From contig CAJUFL010000004.1 of NCBI GenBank assembly GCA_910585605.1, positions 62,001-126,000 on the forward strand: a stretch of DNA of 64,000 bases, in the 5' to 3' direction. Below the pieces are notes generated by a model. It was not told the origin of the DNA, searched no databases, and was given only the letters and a program-made list of their open reading frames with translations. Below are positions 35,938-43,790 of this stretch, in pieces. The position numbers and the translations under genes are program-made. Numbering within the stretch: the stretch's first letter is position 1; each line of letters starts with the position of its first letter. The stretch is from an uncultured Lachnospiraceae bacterium (GTDB lineage Bacteria > Bacillota > Clostridia > Lachnospirales > Lachnospiraceae).

Positions 35938-35966
35938 TTGACTGCGGTAAGGGTACTGGCTATAAT
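35938..35966 (+). promoter_or_regulatory. Promoter of the coiled-coil protein gene
   Basis: TTGACT (35938-35943), 17-base spacer, perfect TATAAT (35961-35966). CTTGACT over the -35 is repeated inverted as AGTCAAG at 36007-36013, near the ribosome site. Confidence 0.8.
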
Positions 35967-36030
35967 GACTACACCATAATAGTCTCATTTTGCACGGAAT
36001 GCATAAGTCAAGCAGAGGAGGTGTAAGAAG

Positions 36031-36450
36031 ATGCTGACTCAAGAAGACTTGGGAAACATTAAGATTTTGCTGGATACACAGCAGGAACGTCTTGAAGAGC
36101 GTTTTGATAGAATAGAAGAACGTCTTGGCAAGGTAGAGGAACGCCTTTATAAAATGGAGGAATGCCTTGGCAGGATAAAAGAATACCTTAATCAGGTGGA
36201 AAGCGATTTGAGAGCTTTAAGCAGTTATACACATAAGAAGTTTGCCTGGGTTGAAAATGATATGATATTGAAGATTACGGCATTGTTTGATGGCAGAGAA
36301 TTATGTGTACAGCATGTGGAATGCCGAAGGCGGAATGAAGAGATTCAGCGTAAACTGGCATATATTGCCCCATTAGTGCAAAAAGTGCGGGAGCATGTAG
36401 AGCGGCTGGAATATCAGGATGAGATATTAAAAAGGCTGGTAAATGAATAA
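36031..36450 (+). CDS. Small coiled-coil protein of unknown function
   Basis: 139 residues, almost entirely helical. A heptad region (about 10-65) is built from repeating RLEERFDRIEERLGKVEERLYKMEE units, followed by a second helical part with three cysteine-containing positions near 88-96. It has its own near-consensus promoter, an AGGAGGTG ribosome site and a terminator, so it is a free-standing, probably well-expressed unit. Such proteins are common in Clostridia but without assigned function. It is probably unrelated to the polysaccharide genes before it or the injection-system-like genes after it. Confidence 0.75.
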   Translation: MLTQEDLGNIKILLDTQQERLEERFDRIEERLGKVEERLYKMEECLGRIKEYLNQVESDLRALSSYTHKKFAWVENDMILKITALFDGRELCVQHVECRRRNEEIQRKLAYIAPLVQKVREHVERLEYQDEILKRLVNE

Positions 36451-36470
36451 AAGAAAATAAGGAAAACATT

Positions 36471-36529
36471 AAAGGGACTGTTGCAATAAGAAAGAAGATT
36501 TTTCTTTTTTATCGTGACAGCCCTTTTTT
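36471..36529 (+). terminator. Terminator after the coiled-coil gene
   Basis: AAAGGGACTGT pairs with ACAGCCCTTTTTT, with an inner AAGAAAGAAGATTTTTCTTTTTT stem, followed by TTTTTTGG. Confidence 0.85.
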
Positions 36530-36659
36530 GGTGTGGTAAAACCATAAATATCGACGGATTCCAATATTTCCCAACAAAAAAGAACTATAAATTCCAACAT
36601 ACAATTTGTAGTAGATAAAGTAAAATAAAAATATTATTTTGGGGAGCGGAGATGATATT

Positions 36660-37067
36660 TTGTATTTTGGTAATGAAAATGATTTTCTTGGAGCTGGCTG
36701 GCATTTTCCGATTGCAGCTGATAAAGTGACAGGACGTATCATGGAATGCTCCTATGAGGATAATATTAGACAAAGCATATATCTGATTGTGATGACCAAA
36801 AAGGGTGAGAGGGTTATGCGTCCAGATTTCGGATGTGATATTCATCAATATATGTTTGCCGCATTAGACTATACAACGTTGACAATGATGAAACATGCAG
36901 TGGAAGAGGCATTGGTAAGATGGGAACCCAGAATTACAGATGTTAACGTAAAGGTGGAAAACCGGTTGCAGAAGGAAAATGCCATACAAATAGAAATAGC
37001 ATACCGGGTACGGACAACCAATAATCCGTTTAATCTGGTGTTTCCGTTTTACTTGCAGGAAACATGA
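36660..37067 (+). CDS. gp25-like baseplate wedge protein of contractile injection systems
   Basis: Structural protein of phage-tail-like machines; in eCIS it is Afp9/Pvc9. The frame lacks an ATG near its beginning. The TTG at 36660 lies eight bases after GGGGAGCGGAG and is my choice; TTG 36639 is possible. About 136 residues. The family pattern runs through the whole length: FLGAGWHFP near the start, the Cys-Ser-Tyr-Glu-Asp-Asn-Ile-Arg-Gln-Ser-Ile segment, GERVMRPDFGCDIHQYMF, ALVRWEPRITDV, and NPFNLVFPFYLQ at the end. No sheath, tube, spike or other baseplate genes accompany it, so assembly of a complete machine from this locus is not possible. Confidence 0.9.
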   Translation: MYFGNENDFLGAGWHFPIAADKVTGRIMECSYEDNIRQSIYLIVMTKKGERVMRPDFGCDIHQYMFAALDYTTLTMMKHAVEEALVRWEPRITDVNVKVENRLQKENAIQIEIAYRVRTTNNPFNLVFPFYLQET

Positions 37068-37080
37068 AGGGAGAGGGAAA

Positions 37081-37410
37081 TTGTATCAGGAAGAAAAAAC
37101 ACAAAGCATAACATCAGGTGAAACAGGTATTCCGAAGGCTATGCAAAAGGCCGCGGAAATAAAATCGGGGATGTCATTTTCGGATGTCAGGGTACACTAT
37201 AATTCCCCTAAACCGGCAGAACTTGGAGCACTGGCATATACGATGGGTAATCAGGTGTATGTGGGTCCGGGGCAGGAAAAATATCTTCCTCATGAATTAG
37301 GACATGTAGTGCAGCAGAAACAGGGAAGAGTTGGTGTTACAAAAAGAGAACAGGGGAAACCGATTAATGATGATGTGGAATTGGAAAGGGAAGCAGATAA
37401 ATTTCTATGA
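37081..37410 (+). CDS. Stand-alone DUF4157 (HELGH metallopeptidase-like) protein
   Basis: 109 residues starting with TTG at 37081 behind GGGAGAGGG. It consists of one DUF4157 domain: MSFSDVRVHYNSPKPAELGALAYTMGNQVYVGPG, then zinc motif HELGHVVQQ, and an acidic helix VELEREADKF offering a third ligand. This domain usually forms the N-terminus of larger proteins and effectors linked to extracellular contractile injection systems; here nothing follows it. It stands between the gp25 gene and the ATPase-domain remnant, overlapping the latter by four bases. It may be a maturation protease, a chaperone-like adaptor, or the remains of a longer effector. Confidence 0.88.
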   Translation: MYQEEKTQSITSGETGIPKAMQKAAEIKSGMSFSDVRVHYNSPKPAELGALAYTMGNQVYVGPGQEKYLPHELGHVVQQKQGRVGVTKREQGKPINDDVELEREADKFL

Positions 37411-38174
37411 TGACAGGAGAAAAATCAGAAAGGTATCTTGAATATGTAAAGAAGGCAGAGGGACATCGGATTTTCCGTTTTTTATCCTTGCTGGAACAGG
37501 AAAGTGTTTATGATTTTAGTGAGCAGTCATCTTATGAAGAGTCTATTTTAAGCAGGGAAGTAAAAAAATATTTTTCGCAGTATTTAAAAGCAGAGGAGAT
37601 ACCTGTTTTGACGGGAAAGCAGGTATTTAATGATTCCATATTATATAATGTGGAGTCTGTCCTGCATCTGGATGCATTTGAGAAAATGTGTGTGGAACTG
37701 GCAGTATTAGGGGAAGTGGATTCTTATTTTGAGAAGTTTTTTATCTATATGAATAATGACTGGAATAATGGGTATTTAAGCTTAGATACGGCTATCAGAC
37801 TATATCTGATGAGGAATGGAGCAGACATAGGTTTTTATAAATATTTTGCAAAAGACAGTAAACTGTTTCGGTACGTTTTTTCCTTTTATGGACAGGAAGG
37901 AAAGGGAAGGGTAAGATGGGGGCTTAAGCTCAGGAATTCTTTTTTTGGACTTTTGTTTTCGAAGGATACAGGATTTTTCGGAAGGTTCTCCTTTTTAAAA
38001 TGGTATCATGCCAAAGAGGAGGACAGTGCAGCCTATAAGGATACGGGATTATTTAAGCAAATGGACTGCATTGCAGATATAGTTCCGGCAGGTATTTATC
38101 TGTGCAGTGGGGAGAATAGCGGGGAACAGATTGTCAGGGGATATGGTGGTGTCAAAAAGCATATATTTTGTTGA
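37407..38174 (+). pseudogene. eCIS AAA+ ATPase N-terminal domain joined to a sensor piece; frameshifted
   Basis: 255 residues before a stop. Residues about 80-185 match the helical N-terminal domain of eCIS ATPases (Afp15/Pvc15 type): LHLDAFEKMCVELAVLGEVDSYFEKFF, DTAIRLYLMR, FAKDSKLFRYVFSF and LKLRNSFFGLLFS. No Walker A, Walker B or AAA+ core follows. Instead, residues about 220-249 read into what looks like the outer half of an extracellular sensor, ending KKHIFC. Removing one A from the AAAAA run at 38154-38158 would join this frame to the cyclase frame as GGVKSIYFVDLKL. I read it as a deletion fusion plus a one-base insertion or sequencing error. ATG overlaps the previous stop. Confidence 0.65.
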
Positions 38175-39531
38175 TTTAAAGCTTGATGGTGAAAAAAGTA
38201 CTGTTAATCATAAACTGGGAGAGGAAAATTTATTAAAAACAAATTATCCCGGTTTATCTGATATATTGGAATCCAAAACTGCAAGTGGAAATTTTGACAG
38301 AGTGTATTATGGGGAGGAAAATCTTGATTCGGTATATGTTCCTATTATAAATCAGGAGGGAACCGCTTCTGCATTTGTTGGGATAGATTTCAGTGAGACG
38401 ATGATTGCAAAAAATATGAAGAAACAGATTGATAATAATATGAAGTTTTTGCTGGTCATTACACTTTTTTCTTTTTTTCTGTTGTTTTTTATCGTTCGTT
38501 TTTCTGTTCTTAAGAGGATTCATAAGCTGAAGGAGTATGCGAAACAGGTTTCAGAAGGGAATTTTCATGATAAACTGCCAGTCAGAGGACATGATGAACT
38601 GAGTGAGATATATTCTGTATTTAACTGGATGTCTGAAAGTATAGCAGGTCATATGGAAGAAATGCAGATTATGAATGATGCGTATTACAGATATGTACCA
38701 TCAAAAATTTTGTTACTTCTCAAAAAGGAACGGATTGTGGATATTAAGCTGGGAAATGAGACCAGTGCAATGCTCACGGTTTTTTCTCTGCAATTAGCGG
38801 ATTTTGACAGGACTATACGGAAAAAAAGTGCCAAAAAAATGATAGATGCGATCAATCAGGTATTGCATGTAAGTGTTCCTGTGATTGTGGAAAAAGAGGG
38901 AATGATAGAGGGATTCCAAAATGCAGGCTTTACTGCACTATTTGATAATAATAGTGAAGCAGCACTGCTGGGTGCCATTACGATATGCCAGAAGCTCAAT
39001 CATATGGTCAGGATTAAGCAATTGGAAAAAAACCAGGCAGGGATTGGGATTGCTTACGGAGCCGTTACCCTTGGAATCGTAGGACAGGAAAAAAGACTGG
39101 CGCCGATTACGGTTTCTCAGTATAGGGATACTGCCTGCTGGCTTCAAAGGATTGCAGAACAATATCAGGCACATATACTGATTACCCAGACAGCAGCGGA
39201 TAATATACCGCATTTTTTTGATACATACCATACTCGTACACTGGGTTTTTTGTATAATACATATACTGGCTATACAGACAGAATCTATGATGTGTATGAT
39301 GGGGACAGCAGGGAGGAGATAGAACTTAAGGACATGACGAAAGAGTTATTTGAAAAAGGGGTGGAGCTATACTGTATCAGGAATTTTGAAAAGGCACGGC
39401 ATGAGTTTATTGAAGTGCTGAAACGTTTTAGAAAAGATAAGGCAGCAAAGGAATATCTATATCTGTGTGATAAGTACAGTAGACAGGAGAATCAGAAGGA
39501 TATAGAAATTTATTTTACAAAGATGGAGTGA
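38143..39531 (+). CDS. Membrane-bound class III nucleotide-cyclase-like protein with HAMP and TPR
   Basis: About 462 residues from ATG 38143, or part of a longer fused frame with the preceding ORF. It starts with a truncated extracellular sensor region, ending SVYVPIINQEGTASAFVGIDF. One helix follows (LLVITLFSFFLLFFIVRF), then a HAMP linker with LKEYAKQVSEGNF, and a cyclase homology domain at about 190-380 with MLTVFSLQLADFDR where active enzymes have FxDIxxFT. TPR-like repeats (KGVELYCIRNFEKARHEFIEVL) end the protein. The usual metal aspartate and substrate residues are not clearly kept, so catalysis is doubtful. No signal peptide precedes the helix in this frame. Confidence 0.72.
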   Translation: MVVSKSIYFVDLKLDGEKSTVNHKLGEENLLKTNYPGLSDILESKTASGNFDRVYYGEENLDSVYVPIINQEGTASAFVGIDFSETMIAKNMKKQIDNNMKFLLVITLFSFFLLFFIVRFSVLKRIHKLKEYAKQVSEGNFHDKLPVRGHDELSEIYSVFNWMSESIAGHMEEMQIMNDAYYRYVPSKILLLLKKERIVDIKLGNETSAMLTVFSLQLADFDRTIRKKSAKKMIDAINQVLHVSVPVIVEKEGMIEGFQNAGFTALFDNNSEAALLGAITICQKLNHMVRIKQLEKNQAGIGIAYGAVTLGIVGQEKRLAPITVSQYRDTACWLQRIAEQYQAHILITQTAADNIPHFFDTYHTRTLGFLYNTYTGYTDRIYDVYDGDSREEIELKDMTKELFEKGVELYCIRNFEKARHEFIEVLKRFRKDKAAKEYLYLCDKYSRQENQKDIEIYFTKME

Positions 39532-40253
39532 AAAGCTTGAAGGATCGAATCGTGAGAAAAGCGGTATTGGGCATAGAATTAAGAGATGCGTTTACCAACA
39601 GGACAATAGAATCAGAGGATATCAGCGTATATGCCAAAGGATATCCTAAGGCGGTGAAAAAAGATAAATATTATGTGTTTTTGGGGGAAGAAAAAGAAAG
39701 GATAGAGATAAGTATTCAATCTTTATTATATGAGGAAAAGCAATGTGTAGTTTTTATTGGAGAAGAGAAGGAAAAGAGAGAAGAGAGTCTGGGGGAGTGG
39801 AAAGTTGAAGAGGTTTCCGGGATACCACTAATGCTGATTACACTGTATCCAAATGAGATGTATGTGCTGCCGGACGGCTATGAAAGAATAACTGTAGAAG
39901 GAAAACCGTTGGAGGAGATACGGGTAATCAGGGATAAAGAGAATATGTTTTTACTGGCAGATGATTATGAAGCAGGGGAAATCATCTGGATTTTAATGGA
40001 GGCAGGAAAAAATGTCAGGAATCATCCGTTTCGCATTGTGGAAAAAGACGGAGAAGGGTATGAGGATTTTATGATAACAGAAAAGAGAGTGGATTTTCAA
40101 TATGTTATGGAAAAGCCTTTAAAGGGGAGATATTCCAAGGGAAGCAGGATTTACGAGTTATATTGTGTTAAGGCTGATAAAGAAGGGAAGGCTGTTGCAA
40201 TTATAAAAAAGGCAGCCGTATTCAAGAAAAATTGCAACAGATATAAATATTAA
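39528..40253 (+). CDS. Unrecognised beta-rich protein in the eCIS-like remnant
   Basis: 241 residues, overlapping the cyclase-like gene by four bases and ending at a terminator. The N-terminal part (KAVLGIELRDAFTNRTI... to YYVFLGEEKERIEI) resembles carboxypeptidase-regulatory-like or other beta-sandwich modules. The middle has a LITLYPNEMYVLPDGYERITV segment, and the C-terminus is again strand-rich and basic. No signal peptide or enzyme motif is present. Its coupling to the injection-system-like genes suggests a structural or attachment role, but I cannot assign a family. Confidence 0.6.
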   Translation: MKSLKDRIVRKAVLGIELRDAFTNRTIESEDISVYAKGYPKAVKKDKYYVFLGEEKERIEISIQSLLYEEKQCVVFIGEEKEKREESLGEWKVEEVSGIPLMLITLYPNEMYVLPDGYERITVEGKPLEEIRVIRDKENMFLLADDYEAGEIIWILMEAGKNVRNHPFRIVEKDGEGYEDFMITEKRVDFQYVMEKPLKGRYSKGSRIYELYCVKADKEGKAVAIIKKAAVFKKNCNRYKY

Positions 40254-40261
40254 ATTTTTTG

Positions 40262-40292
40262 GCAAGGCAGATTTGATCGCCTTGCTGTTTTT
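40262..40292 (+). terminator. Terminator ending the eCIS-like unit
   Basis: GCAAGGC-loop-GCCTTGC followed by TGTTTTTATC. The remainder of the 40293-40579 gap contains the promoter below and no gene. Confidence 0.85.
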
Positions 40293-40403
40293 ATCTTATA
40301 GAAAAGTTCTCTGGGTAGGATTGCACTGCGGCGGAAAGGAATTGAGTTGCTGCTAGTGGACGAGGTCTTATATTTATGTGTATTACTGAATGAAACGGGG
40401 TTT

Positions 40404-40433
40404 TTGACTGGAAAACATATAGATTCTTACAAT
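40404..40433 (+). promoter_or_regulatory. Promoter of the ABC efflux operon with an overlapping direct repeat
   Basis: TTGACT (40404-40409) and TACAAT (40428-40433) with an 18-base spacer. The sequence ATTCTTACAAT over the -10 is repeated at about 40444-40454, 21 bases downstream (two helical turns). This spacing would suit binding of a dimeric regulator; no regulator gene adjoins. Confidence 0.6.
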
Positions 40434-40579
40434 ATTCTTTCGATATTCTTACAATTGGTGAAACTGTATTGAGAAGTAGGAAAAAGTTATTTATTATGAA
40501 GAAATCAGGACTAAATAACTATTATGTTTTTTAGATTTATCATACATAATTAGGAAGCAATGCAAAGGGGAGGGATGGC

Positions 40580-41596
40580 ATGAGGGGTAAGAAGAGAATA
40601 AGTAGTATTATAATTGCAGCAATGATTTTGGGACTTACCGGATGCGGTTTGTTTTCAGAGGAGGAAAGTATCAATGATACGATGAAAGTACAGCACTTTA
40701 CTCCATTACAGCATCAAAAGATAAAGGTAAAAAGAGGGAACTTGGATTTTTCGGAAACGGTTATTATGGAATATAAAAATCAGGAAGAAAGAGAGTATTA
40801 TTTAAATTATTATTATGAAGAGTCTATGAACTCAAGAATCAAATGCTATGTCATTGAAGGAGATTTTGTGAAAAAAGGACAATTATTGGCAGAGGCACCC
40901 TGCGATGAATTAAAGGAAGAAAAAAAGAGTTATCAGAAACAGATGGAAACCATTCAATTAGATGTTACTTATAATAAAAATTTATTGGAGATTGCGGAGA
41001 ACAAAGAGGAAAAACAGCAGTACCGAATGCTGATTGAGGATGGGAACAATCAGATAGAAGTATTAAAAATGAGAATCAGAGAAGTAGAGGAGAAAATGGA
41101 GAAGTTCCGGATTGTGGCTGACATGGACGGACAGGCTACAAAGGTGAGAGATTTAACTATGACGTACCATGACCCACAAAGACCAATTGTGACGGTGACA
41201 TCTCTGGAAGGTTATTTTAAAGGAATTGTAAGCAAAGAAATGTGTAAGTTAAAAGAGGGTGATACCGTTACTGCTGAAATTTCATCAAAGCCCACAGAAA
41301 TGACAGTGCAGGATATGCAGGATATAACGGATGGGCGAATAGAGGTTCATTTTTTTGCAGAGGGTACATTTGAGCAAAGCAGCCGGGCAAAGCTGGTTAT
41401 TGAAGGGGAAAAGGCGGAAAAAGTATTGTATATTCCGAAGACAGCAGTGGCGATAGATGATGAAAAAGCATATGTGCGGATCGTAGCTGAGGATGGGTTT
41501 TTACGGGCTAAAGAGGTGAATGTGACTGGTCCCGTAAATGGTTATTATATTGTAGAGAATGGATTGCAGGAAGGAGATGAGATCATAAATGAATAA
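40580..41596 (+). CDS. Lipoprotein membrane-fusion (HlyD-like) adaptor of ABC efflux
   Basis: 338 residues with a lipoprotein signal ending LTGC (Cys22). A first beta-barrel/lipoyl strand, a coiled-coil hairpin (about 110-175), the second lipoyl half, and a beta-barrel region ending VNGYYIVENGLQEGDEIIN follow. This is the layout of the periplasmic-adaptor/MFP family used with MacB-type permeases; in Gram-positives they sit on the outer membrane face. It overlaps the next gene by eight bases. Substrate unknown, likely a peptide, lipid or drug. Confidence 0.85.
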   Translation: MRGKKRISSIIIAAMILGLTGCGLFSEEESINDTMKVQHFTPLQHQKIKVKRGNLDFSETVIMEYKNQEEREYYLNYYYEESMNSRIKCYVIEGDFVKKGQLLAEAPCDELKEEKKSYQKQMETIQLDVTYNKNLLEIAENKEEKQQYRMLIEDGNNQIEVLKMRIREVEEKMEKFRIVADMDGQATKVRDLTMTYHDPQRPIVTVTSLEGYFKGIVSKEMCKLKEGDTVTAEISSKPTEMTVQDMQDITDGRIEVHFFAEGTFEQSSRAKLVIEGEKAEKVLYIPKTAVAIDDEKAYVRIVAEDGFLRAKEVNVTGPVNGYYIVENGLQEGDEIINE

Positions 41597-43787
41597 AAGG
41601 ATTATGGCATCATTTCTTTTGCTGGTTATGCTGATAGGAATTATGGATGGTTGTAAGAAAAATATTGCCGCACCGGAACTAAAAACTCCGGCCAGCGAAA
41701 GCGTTCAGGGAATTCTTGCGGAAAGAAAGGATATTGCAAATATTACTGCTATGAAGGGTAATGTGACGGGCAAAGTAAAATGTTACTATTACAACCAGTT
41801 TATGGATGGATTGCAATATAAAGTACAACTCGGGGAAAAGGTTCTGAAGGGACAGGAGCTGGTGGTGGCGGATACAGAAGAACTGGAGAGTATGCTGGAG
41901 GATTTGAATAGGGAACTGGAGGAAGTAAAAGGAAAGTTATCCTACCAAAAAGAATACAGTCAGTTAAACCAGAAAAGGATAAAACTTCAGGGACAGAATG
42001 CAGATCAGAAGGGTAAAGAGGAAGCACAAAGGGAGCTAGAAAAAGAAAAAATAGATGAAGAATATCAGAGGAGCCTGTTAGAAATAGAGATTGCTAATAT
42101 CAATAAGCAGATTGCGGAAGTGCAAGAGCAGATAGAAAACTGCACACTGTATGCAGAGGAAGACGGATATGTATCCTATATAAGTTATGAAGAATCTTCA
42201 CTGGAATTTTATAATATTTTAGCGGTGACCAATACCGATTCTTTGTGTATCAATGCTGAATATCTGGTGGAAGACTATATCAGGGCATATGTGTATTATG
42301 ATGGGAAAGAATGGGAATTAAATGAAATACCATATTCAGATATGGAAAAAAAAGCAGCAGAACGAAATGGTATGACTATTGGTTCAAAATTTGAGCTTCC
42401 CGCTGAGTCTATGGTGCTTGGGGATTATTTGGAATTGTATTTTGTATTGGAAGAAAGCAGGGATGCCATTGTCATTTCCAAATCATGTATTTATAGAAGT
42501 GAAGATATGGATTATGTATATAGGATCCACGGAGAGAACAAGGAGAAATGTTTTATAGAAAAGGGAATAGACGATGGTTCGGAAGTACAGATTACCAGTG
42601 GAATTGAGGAAGGTGATTTAGTCTTTTATCCGATAGACGAAACCATAGAATATGAAGGAACTGCCATTGTAACAAAAGAAAGTGTACCGATTATGGGAAT
42701 AGAAAGAAGTTGTTATTTGAGTTATCCATATCAGTCACTTGTAACGACGAGGATTGCTGAATCAGAATTACAGTATCTTACTGAAGCAACGGAGTTAAAA
42801 AAAGGTGATTTAATTGCTACAGTCAAGGTTTTACGTGGAGAAGCAGATGTAAAGGAGATAGAAAATCAGATTTCTACACTAAAAAAGCAATATGATATTC
42901 AAAATGATATGCATGAAAAGGTCATAAAGGATTTAAACGAAGAAATAAAGAAATTAAAAGAAAAAAAGAAAGAGCAGAAAAACAAAAGTAAGGGCGAAAA
43001 GCAGGAAAATATTGACTTAGACGAGGAACAGGAAGACCTCAGTAAGATAGAAGAGCAGGAAAACGGCGATGGAGAACCGGAAGAGGATTCTGTCTCTGAA
43101 GAGGATATTTCCATCAAGGAACTGGAGCTGTCCATGGAGAAGATGTCCAAAGCATATGAAGAGGATAATTATAAAATTCAGCTTAAAGGAATGGAAAAAA
43201 AGCAGAAGCATTTAAAGGAAAGCACAGGGGAAGTATCTATCTATTCATCAGAAGAGGTAGAATTTGAAAGATTTTACGTGGAAAAGGGTTCAAGACTGGT
43301 GGACGGCTCAGTACTTGGAATTATGCATCACACAGATACCTTTTTTTGGGCTGTGAGGGACGGGGATAACATTTTGCCATATGGAATGAAGGTAGTAATA
43401 AAAGATGCGGATGAAAATGAATATGAAGGAGAAGTGATAGGAACTTATCCATCGGGAGAAGCAACGTTTACGCAAACAGATGAATCAGGAACTACTTTTA
43501 CCTATACTGTATTAGCTAATGAAAATCAAGGGAATGTATATATTCGGTTAAAAGAGAATATTGAGTTAAAAAATGGTACACTGGTTTATCAGTCTAATAT
43601 GCTGGAAGATGCGATTGTAATTGATATGAGTCTGTTGAAGAAAGAAAAAAAAGATTTTTATGTATGGGTGTTACGAGAAGGAAAACCATACAAGCAGTAT
43701 GTACAATTTGATAATTTGGCAGATGACAAGCTGTTGATTTATAAGGGTCTATCAGAAAATGACACGCTTCTTATGGGGGTGAAGTAG
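41589..43787 (+). CDS. Large lipoprotein adaptor, apparently a tandem duplication of an MFP
   Basis: 732 residues, lipoprotein signal ending MDGC (Cys22). Residues about 45-360 form one adaptor-like unit, with a coiled-coil hairpin near 95-185 and a terminal IDDGSEVQITSGIEEGDLVFYP strand pair. Residues about 370-732 repeat the plan with a much longer and very acidic/basic coiled-coil (about 415-545) and end in NLADDKLLIYKGLSENDTLLMG. The two halves end alike, which supports internal duplication. It follows a normal-sized adaptor and precedes the permease by three bases. Confidence 0.78.
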   Translation: MNKRIMASFLLLVMLIGIMDGCKKNIAAPELKTPASESVQGILAERKDIANITAMKGNVTGKVKCYYYNQFMDGLQYKVQLGEKVLKGQELVVADTEELESMLEDLNRELEEVKGKLSYQKEYSQLNQKRIKLQGQNADQKGKEEAQRELEKEKIDEEYQRSLLEIEIANINKQIAEVQEQIENCTLYAEEDGYVSYISYEESSLEFYNILAVTNTDSLCINAEYLVEDYIRAYVYYDGKEWELNEIPYSDMEKKAAERNGMTIGSKFELPAESMVLGDYLELYFVLEESRDAIVISKSCIYRSEDMDYVYRIHGENKEKCFIEKGIDDGSEVQITSGIEEGDLVFYPIDETIEYEGTAIVTKESVPIMGIERSCYLSYPYQSLVTTRIAESELQYLTEATELKKGDLIATVKVLRGEADVKEIENQISTLKKQYDIQNDMHEKVIKDLNEEIKKLKEKKKEQKNKSKGEKQENIDLDEEQEDLSKIEEQENGDGEPEEDSVSEEDISIKELELSMEKMSKAYEEDNYKIQLKGMEKKQKHLKESTGEVSIYSSEEVEFERFYVEKGSRLVDGSVLGIMHHTDTFFWAVRDGDNILPYGMKVVIKDADENEYEGEVIGTYPSGEATFTQTDESGTTFTYTVLANENQGNVYIRLKENIELKNGTLVYQSNMLEDAIVIDMSLLKKEKKDFYVWVLREGKPYKQYVQFDNLADDKLLIYKGLSENDTLLMGVK

Positions 43788-43790
43788 GAG

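Noticed and set aside
36660..37410. Prophage tail region
   Set aside because: Only gp25 is tail-like. DUF4157 and the ATPase N-domain are eCIS-type partners, and there are no capsid, terminase, integrase or lysis genes.
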